A DNA stretch of 64,000 bases from Cordylochernes scorpioides. Lineage: Eukaryota; Arthropoda; Arachnida; Pseudoscorpiones; Chernetidae. The position numbers and the translations under genes are program-made. Numbering within the stretch: position 1 is the first letter of the stretch; each line of letters opens with the position of its first letter. Positions 29,225-39,242 of this stretch are shown piece by piece. Under the pieces are notes generated by a model. That model worked only from the letters and a program-made list of their open reading frames with translations. It made no database searches and had not been told where the DNA came from. Location: contig CP092880.1 of NCBI GenBank assembly GCA_030710605.1, forward strand, positions 3,936,981 to 4,000,980, in the 5' to 3' direction.

Positions 29225-29665
29225 GATATATTTTTAAGTGAAAAAATAGTACAAATGTAATATTGTATTGGGATAAGGTGCATAAATTAAGAAAAAGACA
29301 TCTCCTTATCGTGCAACTGAAAGTTGCTAATCCCAGTACAATATTACATTTGTACTATTTTTTCACATTGTGTAGCGTTCTCACGCAATTCTGGCCTTAC
29401 CTACCCGTTTCATGATTTTTCAGGATGCCTTAATGACCACTTTTTTTTTTGTCGTTGAGTTACAGCTTGCACCACGCTGATGAGGGCCAACAGCCCGAAA
29501 CGCGTCCGTGGTTAGCTTTTCTTGATTAATCAAGAATGTGTATTTGGCCAATTCTGGAATAATTAAAAATCAACGATAATAGTTGATATTTATTCCGATA
29601 GATGGCGCAAGCCATTAGCAACTTTCAGTTGCACGATAAGGAGATGCCTTTTTCTTAATATTTTA
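29225..29665 (+). mobile_element. Family B element carrying the best hammerhead
   Basis: Arms with AGTACAAATGTAATATTGTA, CATCTCCTTATCGTGCAAC and their complements; the central HHR at 29461-29520; then CTTGATTAATCAAGAAT, AATTCTGGAATAATT and TTGCACGATAAGGAG. Confidence 0.7.
29461..29520 (+). ncRNA. Type I hammerhead ribozyme, complete
   Basis: Outer stem GCT (465-467), stem I CCACG (472-476), core CTGATGA (477-483), stem II GGGC-CAACA-GCCC (484-496), GAAA (497-500), palindromic stem III ACGCGT (500-505), C17 at 506 (GTC cleavage triplet), stem I CGTGG (507-511), TT, AGC (514-516). Every invariant position fits. The purine/pyrimidine internal loop in stem I facing loop II is where natural type I ribozymes make their tertiary contact. 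The short palindromic stem III favours action as a dimer. Confidence 0.88.
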
Positions 29666-29820
29666 AAGTGTTTTATAAATTTATCTACAGATTTTTATCT
29701 CACTAATCAAATAGAACTTTTTTCTGAATGTTCACCAAAAGTTTTGAAAAAAAAAAACGTTTTTCTCTCTCTTTATTTGGTAATGGTTTCAGTAGAAACT
29801 TCATAGTGAACCAATTTTAT

Positions 29821-30038
29821 CTAGGAATAAAGATATATATATAGATAAAAATAATTGATAAACAGGTGAACTGAGGGCTTTCAGTTTGAGGAAATTCTTC
29901 CCACATTCTTCACAGTGTGGAGAAAGGGGCGAACTTCATGACCTACTTGCTCCTACCAACTCAGCTCTCATTTATATTGTAGAAAGTAGACTTTTATTGT
30001 GGCTCGTTGGTCTAGGGGTATGATTCTCGCTTAGGGTG
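29821..30038 (+). repeat. Duplicate of the tRNA-Pro region with tRNA 5' half
   Basis: Matches 28950-29185 (AATAATTGATAAACAGGTGA to tRNA). The tRNA-Pro stops after TTAGGGTG at about 30038 and joins GGTCTCGGTGATA, the start of the macro-repeat. Confidence 0.75.
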
Positions 30039-30785
30039 CTTTGGTCTCGGTGATATATTTTTAAGTGAAAAAATAGTACAAATGTGTAATATTGTACTGG
30101 GATAAGGTGCATAAATTAAGAAAAAGGCATCTCCTTATCGTATAATCCCAGTAAAGCCTTCAGATATGTGAAATGTTCTATATGATTTCAAAACAAGTGT
30201 TTCGTTGTTCCCTTCTTCCTAATTCCTCCAACTCTGCAACATTGGGAAGATCCAATTCATCTTAGTCTTAATATAATCACTGATGTTTTGTTACCACTTC
30301 TTAACTAACTATGGGTAAATGAGATCTACTGGTTGTTAATTCTATAGAAAACTCATATTTTATTAAATTATTTATTTCTTCTCCATCAAATAATCAGTCG
30401 AGAGATATTGAAGAGGATTGAAGGGAGAAAGGCCATTTCCATTATCTCGGGTTGGTCCCTTTGTAGCGAGCTTGTAGGAGAGAGATGCCAGGTATCACAT
30501 GCTGAGAAGGAAGAAGGGGTTGTAGGTGAGGATAGATAGATGAGGATTTGGAGAGTTGAGGGTTGGTTCAAGTTGGTCAGCTTTGATCCAAGTGAGTCTC
30601 GTGAGACTTCAGCAGGTTGGTGGTGAGAGTGGACTTCAGCCGGAGAATCAAGACACTGAGTTGATGGCTCCCCCGATATAAAGGTATGATTTTGGGTCAG
30701 AATGACCGCTCAAGATGGCCACTTGACAAGTGATGAGCATAATGTTCTCCATTTTATCAATTCTTGTTCACGCGATTCCCCGTAG

Positions 30786-31025
30786 GCGATTCAAAGGGCG
30801 GGTTTGGAATATCCAGCAGGCAGTGATAATACATTTCAGCTGAAGGTAATCACCAGAGGACGCGGCAAGAACTTGTCTTCAAGGGACCCAGAGTTCCGAG
30901 GAGCATCAAGAGATCAAATTTCCTGGCATCAGTTTCAGGGAGGGATCATGGCCATCAACGAGGGGCGAGACTGGCTAATAAGAGAGATGAACAACTATAG
31001 ACGGTTTTTTCAAGACTGTGTCTAA
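30786..31025 (+). CDS. Conserved unidentified open frame, unit 1
   Basis: After an acceptor-like CCCCGTAG, the frame reads AIQRAGLEYPAGSDNTFQLK, continues with a charged stretch (RGRGKNLSSRDPEFRG, REMNNYRRFFQDCV) and ends in TAA. 79 codons, no ATG at the start, so a terminal exon is more likely than a complete gene. The same frame stays open in units 2 (38193-38432) and 3 (46100-46339) with a single substitution noted (S to F in unit 2). I do not recognise the family; it could be a captured host exon or a transposon piece. Confidence 0.35.
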   Translation, partial: AIQRAGLEYPAGSDNTFQLKVITRGRGKNLSSRDPEFRGASRDQISWHQFQGGIMAINEGRDWLIREMNNYRRFFQDCV

Positions 31026-31845
31026 CCCACTTCATGATTGTAACAATGCCATGCTATTCTCTGATACTACACCCAAAGTTATGCCTGCTTGCAGCAGTTG
31101 TTAACGAAGCTGTATTAGTTGTGCCAAAGGTTGAGATTGTGCCATTTCTTAGATTAGCTATCAGACTTTTTCTATTATACCTCATTTTAGCTATAGGATT
31201 GTTTTTTTTTTATTGTCAGACTTAGGGACATAATTAAGAATTTGGAGCGAAAATGCTAATCTAAAAAGAATTTTGATAAAAAAATGCCAATGCTTAAAAT
31301 GTCCTAAACCCTGAAGGGCCTACAGGTCCCTAAGCCTAACAAAACAAAATAAAACAATCCTATAAAGAAAGCGAGGATACTAGAAATAATCTGAAAATCT
31401 AAAGTAAAAAATGGCACAAGGCCACGCCAAAGGCACAACGAATACAACAACTTTAACAATAGCCATAAACAGACACAACAGTGGATATACCACCAAAAAA
31501 CAGTATGACAAGGTCACAACCACAAAGTAAGCCAGGCATAGCCAGGAAAAAACACGCCTACAGTAATCCATCTCTCTAGAACGCCGTCTCTCTGTCAAAT
31601 GTAACAATGGAACCCTCCTTGGTTACGATTTCCTAACTCTTTTATCTTTGAAATACTATTATATATTTTTGAGATATGACAAATTTTGAACATATCTAAA
31701 ATATATGATGGACATTTACTAACATTTAATTGTCAAACAACACCTATTTTACATACCTATTTACTGAATCCAATAATACTGGTGTCTAAAGTCTAATGTC
31801 TAAAAACTCGAAGTTTATTTCTTTTTCCAAACACCTACAGTTAAC
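31026..31845. other. Conserved macro-repeat segment, nothing recognised
   Basis: Repeated at 38433-39242 and 46340-47149. Short hydrophobic open frames on both strands look like chance. There is an inverted pair AATCCTATAAAG / ATAGGATTG. Confidence 0.4.
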
Positions 31846-34367
31846 CTCCATGATAGGACACCTCTCTATAAAGGATGGTTTTCATCACCAATACAGTACA
31901 ACAACCTACATGAGAGGACACTCAAGCTAGAGGACACCTCTCTATAAAGGACAGTTTTCATCACCAATACAGTAGAACAACCTACATGAGAGGACACTCA
32001 AGCTAGAGGACACCTCTCTATAAAGGACAGTTTTCATCACCAATACAGTAGAACAACCTCAATGAGAGGACACTCAAGCTAGAGGACACCTCTCTATAAA
32101 GGACAGTTTTCATCACCAATACAGTAGAACAACCTACATGAGAGGACACTCAAGCTAGAGGACACCTCTCTATAAAGGACAGTTTTCATCACCAATACAG
32201 TACAACAACCTCAATGAGAGGACACTCAAGCTAGAGGACACCTCTCTATAAAGGGCAGTTTTCATCACCAATACAGTACAACAACCTCCATGAGAGGACA
32301 CTCAAGCTAGAGGACACCTCTCTATAAAGGACAGTTTTCATCACCAATACAGTAGAACAACCTCAATGAGAGGACACTCAAGCTAGAGGACACCTCTCTA
32401 TAAAGGACAGTTTTCATCACCAATACAGTAGAACAACCTACATGAGAGGACACTCAAGCTAGAGGACACCTCTCTATAAAGGACAGTTTTCATCACCAAT
32501 ACAGTAGAACAACCTCAATGAGAGGACACTCAAGCTAAAGGACACCTCTCTATAAAGGACAGTTTTCATCACCACTACAGTAGAACAACCTCAATGAGAG
32601 GACACTCAAGCTAGAGGACACCTCTCTATAAAGGACAGTTTTCATCACCAATACAGTACAACAACCTCAATGAGAGGACACTCAAGCTAGAGGACACCTC
32701 TCTATAAAGGACAGTTTCCATCACCAATACAGTAGAACAACCTCCATGAGAGGACACTCGCGCTAGAGGGTCTCTATAAAGGACTGTTTTTATCACCAAT
32801 ACAGTAGAACAACCTCCATGAGAGGACACTCAAGCTAGAGGACACCTCTTTATAAAGGATAGTTTTATCACCAATATAGTAGAACAACCTCAATGAGAGG
32901 ACACTCAAGCTAGAGGACACCTCTTTATAAAGGATAGTTTTATCACCAATATAGTAGAACAACCTCCATGAGAGGACACTCAAGCTAGAGGACACCTCTC
33001 TATAAAGGATAGTTTTCATCACCAATACAGTACAACAACCTCCATGAGAGGACACTCAAGCTAAAGGACACCCTCTATAAAGGACAGTTTTCATCACCAA
33101 TACAGTAGAACAACCTCAATGAGAGGACACTCAAGCTAAAGGACACCCTCTATAAAGGACAGTTTTCATCACCAATACAGTAGAACAACCTCAATGAGAG
33201 GACACTCAAGCTAAAGGACACCCTCTATAAAGGACAGTTTTCATCACCAATACAGTAGAACAACCTCAATGAGAGGACACTCAAGCTAAAGGACACCCTC
33301 TATAAAGGACAGTTTTCATCACCAATACAGTAGAACAACCTCCATGAGAGGACACTCAAGCTAGAGGACACCTCTCTATAAAGGACAGTTTTCTTGACCA
33401 ATACAGTAGAACAACCTCAATGAGAGGACACTCAAGCTAAAGGACACCCTCTATAAAGGACAGTTTTCATCACCAATACAGTACAACAACCTCCATGAGA
33501 GGACACTCAAGCTAAAGGACACCCTCTATAAAGGACAGTTTTCATCACCAATACAGTACAACAACCTCCATGAGAGGACACTCAAGCTAGAGGACACCTC
33601 TCTATAAAGGACAGTTTCCATCACCAATACAGTAGAACAACCTCCATGAGAGGACACTCGCGCTAGAGGGTCTCTATAAAGGACTGTTTTTATCACCAAT
33701 ACAGTAGAACAACCTCCATGAGAGGACACTCAAGCTAGAGGACACCTCTTTATAAAGGATAGTTTTATCACCAATATAGTAGAACAACCTCAATGAGAGG
33801 ACACTCAAGCTAGAGGACACCTCTTTATAAAGGATAGTTTTATCACCAATATAGTAGAACAACCTCAATGAGAGGACACTCAAGCTAGAGGACACCTCTT
33901 TATAAAGGATAATTTTATCACCAATATAGTAGAACAACCTCCACGAGAGGACACTCAAGCTAGAGGACACCTCTCTATAAAGGACAGTTTTCATCACCAA
34001 TACAGTAGAACATCCTCCATGAGAGGATACTCAAGCTAGAGGACACCTCTCTATAAAGGACAGTTTTCATCACCAATACAGTAGAACAACCTCAATGAGA
34101 GGACACTCAAGATATAGGACACCTCTCTATAAAGGACAGTTTTCATCACCAATACAGTAGAACAACCTCAATGAGAGGACACTCAAGCTAGAGGACACCT
34201 CTCTATAAAGGACAGTTTTCATCACCAATACAGTAGAACAACCTCCATGAGAGGACACTCAAGCTAGAGGACACTTCTCAACAAAGGACAGTTTTCATCA
34301 CCAATACAGTAGAACAACCTCCATGAGAGGACACTCGCACTAGAGGACATCTCTCTATAAAGATAGT
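31846..34367 (+). repeat. 76-bp satellite array 1, derived from a pogo-like MITE
   Basis: About 33 units: CAGTAGAACAACCTCCATGA, GAGGACACTCAAGCTAGAGG, ACACCTCTCTATAAAGGACA, GTTTTCATCACCAATA. It differs from the MITE left end by an inserted AAC in the terminal repeat and a new junction (CATCACCAATA). Variant units form a higher-order period of about 900 bp (32626 and 33526). The open frames on the minus strand are artefacts of the repeat. Confidence 0.92.
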
Positions 34368-34847
34368 TGTGCGGTATACTTTTTGATTGGTGTACTATGA
34401 TGTTGGTTCGTTTAGATTAAAATGGTCTCAAGCAAAGGTGATAATATAATTAAAGAGGATCAACTTTATATTGGGGTGGTTCGTTTGATTTTGAAAAAAT
34501 GATTCAATTATTCATTCGTGGTATTTTAATTTATTAAGGATAAATATAGATATTAATATAATGTTACAAATTAAATATTTAGTAAAAAGGAAGTTGAAAA
34601 ATGTTTGATTCAAATGGATGGATGGGAAAGAATGTCTGCCCGTGATGGCCGTCGATTTCGAACGTACCCTCGCCAGTGCTTCCCACGTGACCGCCACCGC
34701 CGCGCATGCGCGCCGACCTTGGCGTTACCGCCGTCAGGATGGTGGTGGTTGAAAGGCCGTTCAAACTGTTTTCTTTTCTTCTCGCGCGGGCGTGCCTTGC
34801 CTCTCGCAGACCACGTGAGGCCCAGCGCAAATTGCCTTTCACTAACA
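34368..34847 (-). repeat. BEL 3' LTR, copy I
   Basis: 480 bp, TGTTAGTG to CCGCACA on the minus strand; the start is fixed by the adjacent polypurine tract and the end by the match with the 5' LTR remnant. The GC-rich block 34640-34720 contrasts with the AT-rich remainder. Confidence 0.8.
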
Positions 34848-34919
34848 TTCCTCCCACCAATTTAATTGATATAAATTAAATTCTTATACTATATTTTCTT
34901 GGCTATAGTAGAGGCTAAT

Positions 34920-35087
34920 CTAAATTTGTTTTATTTCTAATGGAAAAAGTCGCTGTACTGAACGAAGAAAAACTCCCGATGATGTCTTCACTCTTGCGAC
35001 TCGAACTTGTCCATCGGCCCCAGGTAGCACCTCCTCCACTTTTCCTAATGGCCATGAAATCCTTCTCTTTTGATCGTTTCCTATAGA
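34920..35087 (-). pseudogene. pol: BEL Pol C-terminal (DUF5641-type) fragment, copy I
   Basis: The minus-strand frame reads SIGNDQKRRISWPLGKVEEV then LPGADGQVRVARVKT, ending FPLEIKQI and TAG (34920-34922). This WPLG...PG.DG..R...V pattern closes BEL/Pao Pol polyproteins. Copy II is at 42871-43038. Confidence 0.8.
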
Positions 35088-35139
35088 TTATCGAGTTCTA
35101 GAAATAGCTAGAGCTGCAACGTAGGCTTGCGTATTGAAT

Positions 35140-35576
35140 ATTACTCTCGCGTCTAGAACATGCATCTTGCGTCTGGGACATGCATCTTGCGTCTGGGACA
35201 TGTATCTTGCGTCTGGGACATGCATCTTTCGTCTGGGACATGCATCTTGCGTCTGGGACATGCATCTTGCGTCTGGGACATGCATCTTGCGTCTGGGACA
35301 TGCATCTTGCGTCTGGGACATGCATCTTGCGTCTGGGACATGCATCTTGCGTCTGGGACATGCATCTTGCGTCTAGAACATGCATCTTGCGTCTGGGACA
35401 TGCATCTTGCGTCTGGGACATGCATCTTGCGTCTGGGACATGCATCTTGTGTCTGGGACATGCATCTTTCGTCTGGGACATGCATCTTGCGTCTGGGACA
35501 TGCATCTTGTGTCTGGGACATGCATCTTGCGTCTGGGACATGCATCCTGCGTCTGGGACATGCATCTTGTGTCTAG
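35140..35576 (+). repeat. 20-bp minisatellite in BEL, copy I (about 21 units)
   Basis: Unit GCATCTTGCGTCTGGGACAT. Because 20 is not a multiple of 3 and the unit lacks stops, long open frames appear in several frames on both strands; these are not genes. The TCTAGAAC variant recurs 220 bp apart (11 units). It replaces the integrase core. Confidence 0.92.
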
Positions 35577-35796
35577 ACTCCTTCACAGTACTGGCAATGG
35601 CAGCACTGCTGGTACCTGTTGCCTGCGGTGCTCCTGATGGCCGTGTCGTCCATGTGGGTGAGATCCCTGGAACCTCCCAGTCGGGGCAAGCCGTGGCTGG
35701 CTCTGGCAGGCTGCGTGGCTGCTCTCTGGTCTGTGGCTGTCTCCTTCGCGGCCTGCGTCCTCCTTTATAGGAGTTGATCTTATTTCGACTTTCTTG

Positions 35797-36219
35797 TCAA
35801 GAGTGATGGTCTCCAAAGTCTGCAGTGTCCCACTCCACTCTGTCCTTTGGTAAAGGCCCCTTTTCAACATAGCAAGGCTGTGCTCGGAAACGACGACAAC
35901 GTGCACACGGACGAATTTCGTTGCGAATTGTGCGTCTGCTGTTTAGAATTCAGTACCTTTCCCGCAAATTTGCATGCAATGACTGAACTCCAGCATGGCA
36001 CATTAGTCGATGGCAACTCCAAATTAGCTGACCTGTAACTCCATTCGAAGGCATCACCATTGGATAAGAGTGTGCATCTACTTTCTCCACGGGGACGAAA
36101 CGGCACTTTACCCGCAAGAGTCCACTTTCATCTTCATAAACACGCAGGTTCTTGAATTTCTTATCCTTGACTCCCTCGAACAAGCACTGTTGAACCAATC
36201 TGATCACCTTTTCTTCAGC
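35797..36219 (-). pseudogene. pol: BEL Pol fragment, integrase zinc domain, copy I
   Basis: Continues in the same frame after the TAA: VIRLVQQCLFEG, then HRLMCHAGVQSLH and CARCRRF (the HHCC zinc domain), then GPLPKDRVEW. A TGA at 35950-35952 replaces the Trp codon kept in copy II. The integrase core does not follow. Confidence 0.8.
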
Positions 36220-37224
36220 TTATGTCATTTCCTCCATCGTAATAGGGCCTTTTGTAATTTTGTTTGAACGTTTTCTCTGCAGCCAATCCAGAAATCTTCT
36301 CCAGTATGCAACCATCCGAAGAATTTTGTGATAATTGGAGAACTGAGTGATCTTCGCCAACATATCTCTTTTTTCTATGTTGAAGTGTGTGATGACTGCC
36401 TTTCTCAGTTCACTATTGACTTCTTCGATTGACTCTTTTTCTACAGACTGTGTCCAAAATTGTTCTTCTTTCTTAAGCCAAACTGGTCCCTCCCACCATC
36501 TAGTAGTAATCAATTGTGAGATTGAAGCTCCACGTGAGGGGATGTCTGCAGGATTTTCTTTACCAGGAACGTGCCTCCAATCAGTTATGCTTGAATTTTG
36601 TCGAATCTTCTTTACTCTTCCTGCGACAAACACTGACCAGTTCATATCACGTTTAATGCATGCTAAAGCAGTAGTAGAGTCCGTCCACAATGTAATTGGT
36701 ATATCTTCGAACTCCATCATAGATTTTATGTGGACAGCCAATCTAGATCCGATTTCACATGCAACCAATTCTAGCCTTGGTATATTGGTATTCTTCATAG
36801 GAGCTACTCTCGAACGAGCCATGAGTAATTGAACTTGAACACTCCCAGGAAATCCACTTCGTAAATAGGCACAAGCTGCAAACGCCGCGTTGCTACTGTC
36901 CATAAAAATATGCAATGTCCATGTTCTTCTATCTTGAGATTGAACAACACAGCGAGGAATTTTCAATTTGTCCACCTCAGTTAACTGACTCAACCATGCA
37001 TTGAATCTTCGACCGATGTCTTCCGATAAGTCTGTATCCCATCCAGCTTTGACCCCATAAGATTCTTGAAGTAACATCTTAGGAATGATTGTGAACGGAC
37101 AAGTGAATCCAATCGGGTCGAACAATGAATGAGCTGCCGATAATATCTTCCTTCTTGTCACTTTTCCCGGTTCCATTTTCTTCGCAAAACTCCTAAGATC
37201 ACAAGCTTTCTTGAGTTTGTCCAT
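36220..37224 (-). pseudogene. pol: BEL Pol fragment, RT end and RNase H, copy I
   Basis: 334 residues. FDPIGFTCPFTIIPKMLLQE is the conserved segment after the RT domain of BEL/Pao Pol. RNase H residues are visible in FMDSSNAAFAA, RLELVACEIG and LWTDSTTALA, with HVPGKENPADIPSRG near the end. The ATG follows the primer site within 40 bp, so gag, protease and RT were removed by deletion. An in-frame TAA (36220-36222) separates it from the zinc domain. Confidence 0.88.
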
Positions 37225-37236
37225 CTTAAATCCTGT

Positions 37237-37251
37237 TGGTCAGGCTCGCCA
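37237..37251 (-). other. BEL primer-binding site, copy I
   Basis: Minus strand TGGCGAGCCTGACCA, three bases after the LTR end CGCACA. The TGGCGA start and the GACC-AGGAT context resemble primer sites of other BEL/Pao elements. Copy II is at 45148-45162. Confidence 0.55.
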
Positions 37252-37350
37252 CAATGTGCGGTACACTTTTTGATTGGTGTACTATGATGTTGGTTCGTTT
37301 AGATTAAAATGGTCTCAAGCAAAGGTGATAATATAATTAAAGAGGATCAA

Positions 37351-37393
37351 CTTAGGGTGCGAGAGGTCCCGGGTTCAAATCCCGGACGAGCCC
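37351..37393 (+). pseudogene. tRNA-Pro 3' half fused to the BEL LTR, unit 1
   Basis: From CTTAGGGTGCGAGAGG (anticodon loop) through GGTTCAAATCC to GGACGAGCCC, followed by a T run. The junction shares CTT with the LTR (ATCAACTT). Confidence 0.82.
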
Positions 37394-38192
37394 TTCTTTT
37401 TTTTTTTAATAAATCATTTAAATTACATTAATAGTATTAAACCCTAGTTGGTCTCGGTGATATATTTTTAAGTGAAAAAATAGTACAAATGTGTAATATT
37501 GTACTGGGATAAGGTGCATAAATTAAGAAAAAGGCATCTCCTTATCGTATAATCCCAGTAAAGCCTTCAGATATGTGAAATGTTCTATATGATTTCAAAA
37601 CAAGTGTTTCGTTGTTCCCTTCTTCCTAATTCCTCCAACTCTGCAACATTGGGAAGATCCCATTCATCTTATTCTTAATATAATCACTGATGTTTTGTTA
37701 CCACTTCTTAACTAACTATGGGTAAATGAGATCTACTGGTTGTTAATTCTATAGAAAACTCATATTTTATTAAATTATTTATTTCTTCTCCGTCAAATAA
37801 TCAGTCGAGAGATATTGAAGAGGATTGAAGGGAGAAAGGCCATTTCCATTATCTCGGGTTGGTCCCCTTGTAGCGAGCTTGTAGGAGAGAGATGCCAGGT
37901 ATCACATGCTGAGAAGGAAGAAGGGGTTGTAGGTGAGGATAGATAGATGAGGATTTGGAGAGTTGAGGGTTGGTTCAAGTTGGTCAGCTTTGATCCAAGT
38001 GGGTCTCGTGAGACTTCAGCAGGTTGGTGGTGAGAGTGGACTTCAGCCGGAGAATCAAGACACTGAGTTGATGGCTCCCCCGATATAAAGGTATGATTTT
38101 GGGTCAGAATGACCGCTCAAGATGGCCACTTGACAAGTGATGAGCATAATGTTCTCCATTTTATCAATTCTTGTTCACGCGATTCCCCGTAG

Positions 38193-38432
38193 GCGATTCA
38201 AAGGGCGGGTTTGGAATATCCAGCAGGCAGTGATAATACATTTCAGCTGAAGGTAATCACCAGAGGACGCGGCAAGAACTTGTCTTCAAGGGACCCAGAG
38301 TTCCGAGGAGCATCAAGAGATCAAATTTTCTGGCATCAGTTTCAGGGAGGGATCATGGCCATCAACGAGGGGCGAGACTGGCTAATAAGAGAGATGAACA
38401 ACTATAGACGGTTTTTTCAAGACTGTGTCTAA
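38193..38432 (+). CDS. Conserved unidentified open frame, unit 2
   Basis: Same as 30786-31025, with one amino-acid change (QIFW for QISW). Confidence 0.33.
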   Translation, partial: AIQRAGLEYPAGSDNTFQLKVITRGRGKNLSSRDPEFRGASRDQIFWHQFQGGIMAINEGRDWLIREMNNYRRFFQDCV

Positions 38433-39242
38433 CCCACTTCATGATTGTAACAATGCCATGCTATTCTCTGATACTACACCCAAAGTTATGCCTGCTTGCA
38501 GCAGTTGTTAACGAAGCTGTATTAGTTGTGCCAAAGGTTGGGATTGTGCCATTTCTTAGATTAGCTATCAGACTTTTTCTATTATACCTCATTTTAGTTA
38601 TAGGATTGTGTTTTTTTGTATTGTCAGACTTAGGGACATAATTAAGAATTTGGAGCGAAAATGCCAATCTAAAAAGAATTTTGATAAAAAATTGCCAATG
38701 CTTAAAAAGTCCTAAACCCTGAAGGGCCTACAGGTCCCTAAGCCTAACAAAACAAAATAAAACAATCCTATAAAGAAAGCGAGGATACTAGAAATAATCT
38801 GAAAATCTAAAGTAAAAAATGGCACAAGGCCACGCCAAAGGCACAACGAATACAACAACTTTAACAATAGCCATAAACAGACACAACAGTGGATATACCA
38901 CCAAAAAACAGCATGACAAGGTCACAACCACAAAGTAAGCCAGGCACAGCCAGGAAAAAACACGCCTACAGTAATCCATCTCTCTAGAACGCCGTCTCTC
39001 TGTCAAATATAACAATGGAACCTTGCTTGGTTACGATTTCCTAACTCTTTTATCTTTGAAAAACTATTATATATTTTTGAGATATGACAATTTTGAACAT
39101 ATCTGAAATATATGATGGACAATTACAAAATTTCATTGTCATAATACACCTATTTCACATACCTATTTACTGAATCCAAAAATACTGATGTTTAAAAAGT
39201 TTTTTTTTTAACCTCGAAGTTTATTTCTTTTTCCAAGCACAT

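Larger units (their letters stand above)
34368..37353 (-). mobile_element. BEL/Pao element, internally deleted, copy I
   Basis: Minus orientation. 3' LTR 34368-34847; polypurine tract GGTGGGAGGAA next to it; pol C-terminal DUF5641-type piece 34920-35087; 20-bp minisatellite 35140-35576; integrase zinc domain 35797-36219; RNase H region 36220-37224; primer site near 37237-37251; 99 bp of 5' LTR 37255-37353. Gag, protease, most of RT and the integrase core are missing. Non-autonomous, with an in-frame stop in pol. Confidence 0.85.
30044..37448. repeat. Macro-tandem repeat unit 1 (7.4 kb)
   Basis: Starts GGTCTCGGTGATATA. Order: conserved segment 30044-31845, 76-bp satellite to 34367, BEL element 34368-37353, tRNA-Pro 3' half to 37393, 55-bp spacer. 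Unit 2 repeats it with few substitutions. Confidence 0.9.

Noticed and set aside
32626..34000. Minus-strand open frames with SSLSVLSWRLFYCIGDK-type repeats
   Set aside because: Translation of the 76-bp satellite; no protein features.
31846..34367. CRISPR-like array
   Set aside because: Units are contiguous 76-bp repeats without unique spacers, in a eukaryotic context, and derive from a MITE end.
35088..35770. Several long open frames on both strands (repetitive MHVPDARCMSQTQ- and ASCVWDMHLASGT-type peptides)
   Set aside because: Created by the stop-free 20-bp minisatellite; the period not divisible by three opens several frames at once. No start context or homology.
36347..36832. 161-codon plus-strand open frame
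   Set aside because: Antisense shadow of the BEL RNase H fragment; the same holds for 44258-44743.
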